Positions 11,285-22,582 of a stretch of DNA of 64,000 bases are shown here, in pieces; within the stretch, counting starts at the first letter, position 1; every line of letters starts with the position of its first letter. The stretch spans positions 17,182,682 to 17,246,681 of the forward strand of contig CM040433.1 of assembly GCA_022702705.1 (NCBI GenBank). The letters run 5' to 3'. This DNA comes from Papilionanthe hookeriana x Papilionanthe teres. Taxonomy: Eukaryota; Streptophyta; Magnoliopsida; Asparagales; Orchidaceae. The notes beneath the pieces were generated by a model. It did not search any database. It saw only the letters and a list, made by a program, of their open reading frames with translations, and was not told the origin of the DNA. The translations under genes were made by a program, and so were the position numbers.

Positions 11285-13265
11285 AGAGAGCCAAGGGGCT
11301 TCAATTGGGCTAGCTAAGGGTTCATATCAGCTGCCTTGGTTAGGAGAAGAAGAGCTGTGGTGGCCACTGGGGTTGGGACAGTTCAACAGGCTTCAATTTT
11401 GAATTTTGGCCTTGGTGGCCCTCTCGGGTTTGGATTTTCCGGCAGTAAAGGTGGTCGGCTGGCCAGACTCAGGTCACCATCTTGAGCAGGGAGGTCAGGG
11501 CTTGAGGTCAGGGCTTAAGGATGAACATGTGTAAAGGCTTGGATTTAAATGGAATGAGGGAAGATGTCATTTTGGGTCAAGTTGGGTTCACGCATGGTTT
11601 GGGGTTGGGTTCAATCACCAAGGCTGGCTTGGGCTGAGGATAAATCAGTTGGGCCAGCTTGATTAATGGGGAGAAGTCACCATTCAAGTACATTTAAGCT
11701 TAAGCATGGTTTAGGGGAATCACGAAAAGGTTTAATCACCCTTAAGAGAATCATTAAAGGACTCCCTACTTTTTGCACTTTAGGCATGGTGAGGTGTAAA
11801 GAACTCAGATGGCTAACCTATAGCTTGGAGCAAAGTTTCATGGCTTACCTTTGGCTTGGCTATTTTCATGGAGATGGATTTTAGGATTTTTAGGTATTTT
11901 AGTTGGTTTATCATGAGGCTTGATTTGGAAAAAAAATGATGATGAATTTGAAACTTAAGGAGTAATTTAAATCAAAGGGATGATGAGGGGAAATGTCATG
12001 TGGGCCTTTAATTCAATTTTGGGCTTTTAAATGAGTTAAAGTTTAGGTTTGGGTTTAGGTTGGGCTTGGGCCAATATTTGGACCAATTGAATGTTGAGTT
12101 TAGTGTAGGAAAGAGTTGTGAATAGTTTAGAAAATATTTCAAGTGATTTTGAATTGAATTGAGTGGTCAATTTAGTGGATTTTGTGTATTTAGTTAATTT
12201 TGGCTAAATTGGGTTAAGTTAGGTTAATGTTGGGCTAAGGTTGGATCAATGGCCAATTGATGGTTGCAAAAGGTTTACGGGGATGTGATAAAGTGTTCTC
12301 AATATTAATTGGGTGGAAATTTTGGGGTTAAGTCATTCAATTTGGGAACATTTAGTAACATGGCTAATTTAGGGCAAAATCAGTGATTTTGATAAAATTG
12401 GATCAAATTAGGTCAACGTGGTGATTCCAAACTGAAATTGGGAATATTTGGAGGGTTTTAGGAGTTTTTGGGCTTTTTTGGAATTTTTAGATTTTTGGGC
12501 ATTTTGGCAATTTGACCAATTTTGGTTAAAGTGATCAAAAGGCTAATTTAAAGGCTCAAGGTGGTTTAGGAAGAAGTTTGGAGTCAGATGATAGTGTTCG
12601 AGGTTATTTTTGATCAATGCACATGGTTTTATGAACCTCAGAGCATTTTTTAAGTACCTGTTATTTTGTTACTGAGGTGTCCAAAAGTTGTCAAGAGATA
12701 TGACAAGTTTACAGCCAAAATTCTCAGTGTGACACATGAAATGTTTTGGTGTCATTCTTAGGACTTGGTGACTCTAGGAAATTTTGGGAAATTTGGGCTA
12801 AGGTGGGTAAGTAAGTCATGAAGCCATTTTAAACTCATAGAAGCCATATGAGGACTCATTTTGGACACTTAACATGTTGTTCCTAACCCTCTTAACCAGG
12901 GGCTAGGGGTTTGGGTCCACCCATGTGAGTCTTCCAAAAGAGTCAGGAGATCAAATCAAGATAGGTGCAGGTGGGTTTAGGTTTTGGGGTGTGTGAGAAG
13001 GTGTAGTGTGTGCAAGCTGCCCTAACCAAGACCAGGCCACCAAGGGTTAGTCCTAAGGCCTGACCAGCCTATGGTGGCTCATTCTTGATTTTCCACAGGT
13101 TGGTCTTAACCTTCCTAGTGTGTTGGAGGTTCATGACCATCCATGTATAATTTCAATGAGCTAGGAAGTATTTCAAATTTCTAGGTGGTGGGATCTATCT
13201 ATAGTCTTCTAAGTAGTCAAGGGAAAACCCTATGGCTAGTTCTTATGTACTAAGAGGAGGTTTAA

Positions 13266-13289
13266 ACCTCACAAAAAATGAGGTCAACA
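13266..13289 (+). other. stem-loop at the 3' end of long unit A
   Basis: ACCTCA, a short A-rich loop and TGAGGT form a hairpin ending a few bases before the unit terminus TCAACA. All four long units keep it at the same place (B ~22560-22582, C ~35666-35689, D on the minus strand 58320-58345). It marks the junction with the tail found only in A and B. Confidence 0.6.
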
Positions 13290-13649
13290 AGTAGTTTTAA
13301 ATATTTCAAAACTCTCCAAACCAATTCATCCAAAAAGTGTTATCTTTATAATTAATATTTTCTTTTAGGATTAGTTATTAGTTATTTTAAACTTAAGCTT
13401 ACTTTTAGGAGTATTCGATAGAAAAACCACTTATATCGACTTTCCAAACTAAAGTCTGATAGTAGCAGACTAGAATTTAACTAAGGACCTTTTACCTCGC
13501 TTCCCTATGGGATCGATAAATGGGACTCCACTAGAGCTCTGTATTACTTGAACGATATGTATACTTGCGTAGAATCTCTACTTTGTGCACGTACATATAA
13601 ACATAAAAACACGCAGAAAAATAGCACACGCTGGGGCGCATCAAGTTTT

Positions 13650-13667
13650 TGGCACCGTTGACAGGGA
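13650..13667 (+). other. primer binding site of element Z (tRNA-Asp type)
   Basis: TGGCACCGTTGACAGGGA matches TGGCGCCGTTGCCGGGGA, the tRNA-Asp-complementary site I recall for Athila-type elements, at 15 of 18 positions. It follows the LTR-like end GCGCATCA by a few bases and precedes a gag relic on the same strand. Confidence 0.75.
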
Positions 13668-13977
13668 AGCATCAGTAAGAGCTTTAGGAGAATTTTAGTT
13701 AAATCTGTAAGACTTATATTTGGAACTTATAGTATTTTTATATAGTGTGTTTAATTATTGTGTGTTTATTTAAATAAAAATCCAAAATACCAAAAATAAT
13801 TTTTGATATCCATCCTGTTAGTTAAGTCTTTAAATTTGTATACGTAGTTCAGGAGCTGCAGACCTTGAATTTTATGACTCGGATTTAGAGAGAACTTTTA
13901 GGAGGATGATGAATTAGAAAAGACTCCATAAATTTAATGTAGAAATGACGGATCAATGATAAAATAAATATTCAGAT

Positions 13978-15113
13978 TTGGATTATAAAGTTAGTACATT
14001 CGAAAGAGTAAACCCCAAGAGAGTGGCAAATTTTAAAAAAGATATGCTTACTACTTTAAGTTCTCAGGTTGCACATATTGAGAGGAAGTTAGATCAATAC
14101 GTAAGGATATATCCTCAAGGTCTCCCAATTATTAAGAAAAATTCATTTGGACAATTGGTTGAGCCTAACTATTTTGAAACTAGCCATGAGATACATAATC
14201 CTTATTCCGATTATTACAATCCAGGTTGGGAAAATTATTCAAACTTTAAATGGAATACTAATTTTGGAGAAGAAAATCAATTTTGGGAAGATTATCATTC
14301 TAATCAGACATGTAATTGGAATGGTCAGGGTGATTTTAATGATGAACTCTCTTTTCCCCATAATTTTAACTTCAACCCAAAAATGAGGAAAACGAGTCAC
14401 TATTAGAGTAGGATGTGATTCAATTAGCGAGCCAGTTAGAAAGTCATGAGAGTGAGCTGAAAACTCAGAAAGCACAACTACAAAGTCAAGGGGCCAGAAT
14501 AAGGAATATAGAAAACCAACTGGGGCAGATTATTAATTCAATTAACAATTACCCCCAGAGATTTTACGTTGTGACCTTGAGATAAACCCTAAGCAGATGA
14601 ATGATGAGCAATTTAAAGTTATAGAAATAATATTTAGAAGAGAATTTGAAGATATATTTCAAAAGGACTTTGAGTTGAGAAATGAAGATAAGGAGATTGA
14701 AAGACCAATGGAAGAAATTCCCTATAGAATTTGAAAAACCTATTTCCTTAACTAAGATAAATATAGAAAGATCACCTTCACCATTTATTCAGTACTAAGG
14801 GGACGAATTGGAAGATAACTTGAAACAGAAGAGTAACATAGAAGAATTTGATCCAAAATCTGAATTATCTAGAGAGAATCTGATCCAAAATTTAGGAGAT
14901 CTTGAAGTATCTTATATAGATTCATTTCTTATAAATTTCAAGGAAGATATTAATATGAAAATTGAGAAAATCAAGAGAAGAATATTGGATCTAGAAAGAG
15001 ATATGAGGAATAATGATATGAATAAATCTGAAAAGGAAGAGCTTAAAGAAAAATTACAATTTGAGGATTTTGTAGAAATCCCTGGATCTGAAAAAGATCA
15101 GGCGATTGATTGA
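13978..15113 (+). pseudogene. Athila-like gag relic of element Z
   Basis: The first 142 codons (13978-14406) are open. They contain VNPKRVANF...LSSQVAHIERKL, an NSFGQL motif, and an Asn/Tyr/Trp-rich YYNPGWENYSNFKWN block typical of the gag C-terminal half in Athila elements. The same layout occurs in the minus-strand element at 41280-41774 (NPRKVASV...LTSQVAIISRKLGQL...NSFGQM). Reading continues with a heptad-like Gln/Leu-rich IENQLGQI segment and stops, then a 101-codon Glu/Lys-rich open stretch (14808-15113). The capsid N-terminal half is missing, and protease, RT, RNase H and integrase are all absent, so Z could move only with proteins supplied by another element. Confidence 0.75.
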
Positions 15114-16064
15114 GGATTACTTAAATGGAATTTTGATCCAGGAGGAATCATTTGTCGGGTTGGCAATGTTATAACAAGTGCTTTATGGGAGGCAACCCAT
15201 AGTTATCAGTGCGATTTGATTTAGTATGCTTGAGAGTCATGATTGTTAATGTTGTATTGTGTTTGCTTTAGTGTGGATTATTCAGTTTGATTGATGATTG
15301 ATGGATGTTTGGATTGCTAGTGATTTGATTTGATCTTTGTGTGTCATGAGAGAGGTGATTCCTTAACTTCTTATTATGGTTAGACTTGTATGTTCTCTTG
15401 CAGTAGTTGGATTAACGAGTCAATTGTGACTCAAATCTCACTCGAACTTGAGTTTTACGAGAGATATCATGAATTTAAAGTGAAAGATCCATCTCAATTT
15501 TGTTACTTCCTTTCTCTGACTTTGATTTCATTTGATAGGAGTCATGAACCTGTTTGATGAATAACATATGGATAATCTTACACTACAATTTATAATTGTT
15601 AGAGGTGCTTAATTTAAAGGATTGGGTGTTGCCTGAGATTAGTGCACGTGAGCCAATATATCAGAGATAATCTTATCTTTGGAATTATAATCTATAAAGT
15701 CATTTAAAATATACCTAATTTATATGTGTAGTGATTCTGTTACAAATTGAAAGTAAGGTAGTAAGATTGGATAAGTTAAGAGAAGAACAACCTCATTTAT
15801 TATGTGCGTTTGTGTTTGTGTTACAACTTTATAGAAGACCTGAAGAACTTTTTATTAGCCTATGCTGATACCTGCTATGTTAGTTATAATTCTGTTTAGT
15901 CAATTTCATTCTGACATGTTTAGTTTAGATTTACTTTCTGCTACATATTGTTCTATCCTGATGAATACTAGTAGATATTTTTGATAGACATTTGTGGTAA
16001 ATTTCTGAACTATTTTTCTTCTTGTTTTTATTTTCTGTACTAATTGTTATATATGTTAAAAATC
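15114..16064 (+). other. non-coding core of element Z after gag
   Basis: This ~950 bp holds no reading frame of note. It begins with the post-pol hairpin motif at 15185-15200 and ends in a pre-polypurine-tract module. In a complete Athila element about 4-6 kb of pol and env-like sequence would stand between gag and this region. Confidence 0.6.
15185..15200 (+). other. conserved hairpin ATGGG-AGGCAA-CCCAT
   Basis: A perfect 5-bp stem with a six-base loop is preceded by AACAAGTGCTTT. From memory, Athila-type elements carry a very similar string (AAGCGCTT..TGGGAGGCAACCCA) just after pol. The local minus-strand Athila copy has the corresponding motif right after its integrase at 36565-36590. Retention in a pol-less element suggests a cis function, for example RNA structure, splicing or packaging; that function is inference. 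Confidence 0.6.
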
Positions 16065-16304
16065 AAGTTTGGGGGTAGAAAGAAAAATAAAATTTTAAAG
16101 TGAGTATACTTCATTTTAGTTTAACATTATTGCAAGCATGTTTTATACTAGATTTGCTTTCTCCAACAGTCATTCTATCCTAATTATGCATGTATATGAA
16201 TTTGATAGGATGTTGTATTAGTAAGTAGATTCAACTTCTAATTTTTCTTCCTGCTACATTTTATGAAATTAATTACAAAATATTTTAAAATACAAGTTTA
16301 GGGG
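15850..16304 (+). repeat. tandem duplication of the pre-PPT/polypurine module
   Basis: Two copies of a ~225 bp module follow each other, each ending in a polypurine tract: AAGTTTGGGGG at 16065-16075 and AAGTTTAGGGG at 16294-16304. Shared words include TTTAGAT..ACTTTCT, TTCTATCCT and GATAG. The second tract directly abuts the TGTCGGCC start of repeat B, as a working polypurine tract should abut a 3' LTR. Confidence 0.7.
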
Positions 16305-16347
16305 TGTCGGCCGTTTTAAAGAGATTTAGATTTGGTTTTAGATTTTT

Positions 16348-16359
16348 TATATATATATA

Positions 16360-16423
<64 letters not shown>
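16348..16423. repeat. (TA)n microsatellite
   Basis: About 38 TA units with one interruption lie near the start of repeat B and directly touch an inverted duplication. Unit A has only a short TATATATATA at the matching place, so the tract expanded after the repeats separated. Confidence 0.95.
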
Positions 16424-16425
<2 letters not shown>

Positions 16426-16606
16426 TTATGATATTGTGCTCATTCATTTAAACTATTGCATGTATGAAATCAGTTTGATTTCATATTTTCAAATTAAAAT
16501 GATATTATATATAAAATTTTTAAATTATCATTTTAATTTGAAAATATGAAATCAAACTGATTTCATACATGCAATTGTTTAAACGAATGAGCACAATATC
16601 GCAAGC
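16424..16606. repeat. 80-bp inverted duplication (long hairpin)
   Basis: Arms 16424-16503 and 16527-16606 are reverse complements at about 76 of 80 positions, with a 23-base AT-rich spacer. Only the right arm corresponds to sequence present in A and C, so the left arm is a local inverted copy made in B. Confidence 0.9.
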
Positions 16607-19600
16607 AATACATCTATCCCGAGGAATAGAAACTCTACGTGATGATATGGCTCGATTAAATCAACTATAGAATTTATGACATCTGTTCGGTCTGCGAACT
16701 GTTTATATTGGCCAACAAGTTCCCCTACTTAATACAAAAGATTTAGATAGGGTTTATATTACCTGGGTTCTAAAGTTTCCTATAGAGGCAAGCCCCTATA
16801 ATTAATTACATCCTAAATGACCGAATTCACATCAGAAACCTCTTGATAAAAATCAGTGGTTGCTCTAAAAAATTTTAAAGTTCAAGATTTTTCAAGGATG
16901 GACCTGGAAATATCAAATGGGATATGATCAAATTGGAATAGTTATTTTGGAATCCAAAGAAGTGAGAAGTAGGGAATATCATATACCTGAGGGAGAACTT
17001 CTGGTGACTTCCCATACTATCCTATTGTTTGGCTTTGATTTTGGAAGTGATACAATTTAATGTTTCATCATGCCAATTTTATTATCTTAGGGCTTACATT
17101 TGCATAATACTGGTTATGCAATTAGCTTAGAAGATAGGAGGACTTATGTCATATCAGATGACAACCTCGGAATCATAAAATGAGTTAGGGCTTATATTAC
17201 ACGAGGTGCAAAGACCTAAAGAGAAAATGTGAGGGTTTACATTCCACTAGGAAAACCACCTTGAAGTTCTATGGCTTCTTGTTTATTTTTAAGGAAAGTT
17301 TAGATGATGTAAAATTATTTTGCTGTTGAAAATAGTCATGCTGCCCACGGTACTTGCTCCACGCTCGTTGTTGGAGTAGTTTTAGTTTAAAGAAGTGTCA
17401 AATTGAATAGATAAGAGAAGTGTCGTGTTTCAGAGTTCAAGTTTTCTAAGTTGTCAAGTTTAATGTCTTAAGTTTTATTGGGGGGAATTTAAGTTGATTA
17501 TAGCGACACCGATTAGGATCCCACGGCTCTCTCTTTCCTGCACCATTATTTTCTTCAGATTCACTTAGTCCAGATGAATTTACCAAATTCCAGTACATTA
17601 ATTCAATACTTTCATTTAGACCGTGAGAAATCTCGTTAGTAGCCATAGGTGCATCATCTAAGGAATTCCCGATCATCCGATAGAGGGTGTATTAATTTAG
17701 TTCATTTTTGTTGTTTTATTTATGATTAAATTTTCAGTTGTTTTATATTTTGATTGTTGTGGCGGTGAATTTTGTTTTGATTTAGCATGCAGGTTGTAGC
17801 AAAGCATTTAATAAATAAAGCGGTGTAAATTACAATAAACATAAATGCCTACCTGGTAGCCTTTGAGTGCATCCGCTGAAATTTTAACATCCCAAGTAGG
17901 TAAATAAGTGAAAATTAAAGTTCAACGATTTAAATTTAGTAAGGGAACCTATTTTCAACTTGGTGGGTCCCTAAGGTATCTTAAGGATGATTTTATTGAG
18001 GAAAGAACAATGAAATCCAATTGTCCTTCTAAATATCCCATTAGATTGAGAAAGTGATCGGGGCATAACCCTAAATATCTTTTCAAAACTTTTAGGACAA
18101 CTATGAGTTCATTTGGTTTCATTATATTGCTTAATCAATCAACCGTATTCAATTAAGGTTTATTAACAGTATTTTAATCCTTGCTCAGTGAACTTAGATG
18201 TTTTGATTATCCCTTGAGCGGGTAACATTCACTTGATGTTTTATTTATGAGTTATGTGAGTAAGAGCCTTTAAGGGCAAAATTGAGTTATTAAGGGACTT
18301 AGTAAATTTGATTGAGCTTGGGCTAGTAGCATTTTCAAGATGTTTGTAAGTGATTAGGTTTTGTTTTTCTAAACCCGTTAATCATATTTAGGATTAAACT
18401 TAATTCACTACACAGCCCTTAAGCTCTTATGGGTAGATTTGTAATTTTTAGGAATGCTAGGTTAAGTAACACTTGATCTTCATTAAAGATGTCTTTATCA
18501 TCAAACCATTTGATTAGGGGCTATAGATTAATGAGTTAAAATCTTCCTAGATCAAAACCCATTTCTTTAGGATCATCCAATTTGATTAACTTCCAAATTA
18601 TAATAATTTAAGAAATTACAATTTTACCCTTAATGTTGACAAGTAGTAAGTTGGTTTTTATCTCTTATTCTCTTATGTTTCAATCATCCAAGAAGTTCAA
18701 TTAAGATTATTCATTTCCCATTTGCCCCTTTGGTTAGGCCAAAATATTAATTAAGGCTTAAATCACATAATTACCATTTTACACTTTTAGAGTTATTACA
18801 TCATAACTTTTAAATTTAACTCAAATGACTTCGAAAGTTTTACATTACCTCACTTATGGGTCAATTAAAATATCAGAGAAGAAATTGTAATTTTTGGGAT
18901 TTTATTATATTTTTTATAATTATTTTAGAGCAAAAAAGGGATTTTCACAATTAATTAAATAACTTAATTAAGGTAAAATATCTGTCCTTAGAAAAATTAT
19001 AGAAGGTTCACCTAGGTTAGAGGACCATCTAAGCTAATTTTCATGATTTTTAGGTTTTTATTTTAATTATTATAATTATTTATTGATTTTGAATATTAAT
19101 TAAATATAAAATATTATTTAAGTTGAAAATTACTTTTTATATTATTATTAAGTCTCTTCGAGTTTAAGGAATCTAGAGAAATAAATTTTATACTATTGTG
19201 ATTTTTCTTTGATTTATTGAAATTATTTTAATGCAAAATTAAGGAAAATCCATTTTAAGCCTTTAAAAATTCATTGTAAAGCCTTTTAAAATTTATAACT
19301 TCATTTTTAAAATTAAAGAAATATTTTAATTGTTCCTAAATAAGTAGGAAGTAATTTGGAAAATTTTTTTGCATTTTAACATTTTAATGATTTTAATGAT
19401 TTTTTTAATTATTTTAATTATTTAAAAAATTAGAAAATAACTTAAAAATTAACTATTTGCTTTAATTTTTATTTTTATTTTTCATAAACTTCTCTGGTCA
19501 TAAGGAACTCCCAAAATCAATTTTTATAATTTTTTTACTTGTATTTTAATTATTACAATTATTTTAATATCAAAAATGTCATTTTACTTAAAAATTCAAT

Positions 19601-19912
19601 TTTAGTGATTAAATTAGCTCCAATTAAGTTCAATTTTTTATGGGGAGTTCTTATGATCGTTTCCTTTAATGTGGATTAATTTTTGTGATTTTTTGGATTA
19701 TATTTTATTTAATTATTTTTTTTAAGCTTTAATGAGTTAATTACATAAAGTGGTATTTTTAATTACTTAAATCCATTTTATATTTTTTTAGGATACTCTA
19801 ACCATAGTGAACCTACCAAACTCATTATTATAAATTTATGATTTATATTTGATTTTTTATAATTATCTTAAACAAAATAGGGTGATTAATCTTGAAAATT
19901 AGGGTTTCCATT

Positions 19913-19931
19913 GTTAGAGGTGATCTCTAAC
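19913..19931 (+). other. unit hairpin, copy B
   Basis: GTTAGAG-GTGAT-CTCTAAC is a perfect 7-bp stem. It stands directly before CCTTGAAAAA. The same place in C and D also pairs, but with different stem bases. Confidence 0.6.
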
Positions 19932-22582
19932 CTTGAAAAAAGTAGAAAATAACCTCAATTAATGTGAGGAATAAAACCCTCCAAATTTCACATTTTTATG
20001 GTTAATAATTAATTATTTATGACTTAAAATAAATATAAATATATATTTTTTTATATTTTAGTCCACATTATTCTCCTCTTTTCACTGAGCACAGGGTATT
20101 TTTATTTTATTTATTTTATTTTTTCACACCAAGTTATGCATTTTTAATGTTTATGTGTTTATTTAAATTAAAAAAAAACTATTTCTCTACTCTAGGTCGG
20201 CGCCGCGCCTAACCCGTTGTCTTTGAAGCATAAGTTGTTTGCACCTAAAAAAATCTAAGTTTCGGACATGTTTGAACGACGTATAAGAAGATAGTCAAAT
20301 CTCAAATATTAGACGTGTAAATCCATAAAATTTGTGTCGCATATTTAAATACATCAGATACGAGTGATGTGCTCTTAAAATATTAAAATTTAGGTATCGA
20401 ATATGTAAATACATAAGATTTGAGTGGTGTGCCCCTAAATATTTAATATTTATTTAGTATGTATGGATATTCATAAAATTTGTGTGATGTTCATGTGAAA
20501 TTCCAAAGCTTAAACATAAAGAATAGGGTGATATGCATGTAAATTCTCTTTTTTTTTTTACTTAGACATGAAAATACTAAAGAATTGAGTGGTATGCATG
20601 TAAAAAAAAAGAGGAGAGAGAAATTACCTTGAAGAGCAAGTTTGAGAGGGGAACTCACAGCTTGGTACTTGAAGAAGGTGTGTGGTGCTCACACGTTGTA
20701 ATGGTGTCCTTCCTTTCAGATGGTCGGAGCTCCGACGAGGGGAGCTTGGAGTAAAATTTTTTTGATCAAGGCTGAGTGAAAGAGAAGAGAATGGAAGTTA
20801 TGGGGTAAATGGAAGCGATGTTGTTGTTGTAAGGGGATGGATAAGGAGAGTGAACTGAAGGGAGGTGTTTGTAAGGTGGTAGTGTAGAGTAGTGAAGAAT
20901 GAGAGTGGAGAGAAAATAAAAATCAAGAAGCCAACCCCTCTCTCTTACCAAACCATGAGCTTAAATATAATATTGTTATGTTATTTAAAATTTTATTTCC
21001 TTTCTTTTATTCTTTAATATTTTATATATTTATTATTATTATTATTATTGTTATTTTGTCATTTCATGTCATGTGAGCTTTGACTTAATAGTAAGGAAGT
21101 GGACTTGGCTCACTTTTGTGTACTTTTAGTCCATGTCATGGAAATGGGTTGTACCAACTTGTCATGAAAATTGGGCTTCATGTGGGCTTGGGTGGATAAG
21201 TCCTAATCATGGGTATTTGGGATTACGTTAGGTTAGAGTGAATCATGAGAGGGGTTAAGTGCTTTAAGTGGAATCATTAAAGAGGGTCCTACCATTGCCA
21301 CTTAAAGAGTGGTGACATGGCAAAGTTCTCATGGCTTGCATGTGGCTTCATGACTTGCATGTGGCTTGGCCAAGTTGCATGAAAAGAGATTTTAGAAAAT
21401 TTTGGTATTTTTGAGAGGGTTTGTCATGAGGCTTGTTTTGGGAATAATTTGATCATGGATGACATGACATAAAGTTAAATTTGATTAAATGGATGATGAA
21501 GAGAAAGCTTGTCATGTTGGCTTTAGAAATAAAAAAAGAGATGAGCTTGGATCAATTCATGAAGGACTTGAATTTGGGCTTTTGAAAATTGTTCATGAGT
21601 ATTTGAAATTGGGCTTGGGATTATGTCATGATGAATTTCATAAATGGAGATAAAGAGTTTGGATAATTTGGAGATTATGATGGAATGGGGCAGTTTGAGA
21701 ACTTTGATGGAATTTGGGCGTTTAGGGGCATTTTGGGAATTTTTAGATATTTTGGTATTTTTGGGAAATTTTGATAATTTTAGGAAATATAGGTAAATTG
21801 GAAAGTTTTAAAATGATTGTTGGGATTTAATTGGGTGAAATTTGGATATTTTTTCAAATTTAGGTATTCTGGGGGTATTTTAGTAATTTAGTTAATTTTG
21901 GTAGGTTTGGGTGAAATTGGGTCACTTGTTGGCTTAAATTGGTTAGGGTGAGGTTTTGGAATGAATGTGGAGGTTTTGGTAATTTTTGGGAATTTTGGTT
22001 TGAAAATTAGTTTTTAGGGGTATTTTGGGGATTAAAGAGCAAGTTTTGGATATTTTGGAATTGATTGAGTAAGGTGATCATACAAGTCATGAAGCCTTTC
22101 TTAAAGCCACAAGATCCATGGGAGATCTCATTTTGGATCATCCACATGTTGGTCCTAACCATCTTAACCAAAGGCTAAGGGCTTGGGACTATCCACATGA
22201 ATTTCTAAAAGAAACTTGGAGGTAGGTCAAGTGTAAGTGATCTTAGGGTTTCAAGTGTGTGAGAAACTTGGTTCAACTGTAAATGTGGAATTTTAAGTGT
22301 GCAAACCTGACCAAGACCAAGTCCTAGTCACCCAGAGTTTCCCTAAGTTCAATCATTTCTATGGGAACTCCTCTTTGAGCCTCCACATGTTGGTCTCAAC
22401 CTTCCAAGTGGTTTGGATGTTGTTGACCATCCATGTAGGATTTCAAGGAAAGCTAGGAAGTGGTTCAAATTTCTAGGTGGTGAGACACATCTCTAGTCCT
22501 CTAAGATAATCAAGGGGAAACCCTATGGCCAGATCTTATGTACTAAGAGGAAGTTTAGACCTCACAAAAAATGAGGTCAACA

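Larger units (their letters stand above)
6627..13643 (+). mobile_element. long direct repeat A: 5' giant LTR of element Z
   Basis: This ~7.0 kb non-coding block aligns throughout with B (16305-25352). It starts TATCAGCAG, where B has TGTCGGCCG, and ends GCGCATCA, where B has GCGCGTCA; these are TG...CA-like LTR ends. A primer binding site begins 7 bases after its end, as expected of a 5' LTR. It has three parts: an AT-rich 5' part to about 10.4 kb; a GC-richer patch (10485-10690) followed by a strongly G/T-biased segment to about 13.1 kb; and a 354 bp tail (13290-13643) that units C and D lack. No protein domain is present. The body resembles the very long LTRs of Tat/Ogre-type gypsy elements in style; the tail resembles an Athila LTR 3' end. 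Confidence 0.65.

Noticed and set aside
11666..11884. Open frame of 72 codons in unit A
   Set aside because: It is not conserved as a frame in units B, C or D and has no domain, so it is chance in a G/T-rich segment.
13266..13300. Helitron 3' end (hairpin near a terminus)
   Set aside because: The hairpin is followed by AACA and variable flanks, not CTRR, and the 5' end is TG-like instead of TC. LTR-like ends fit better.
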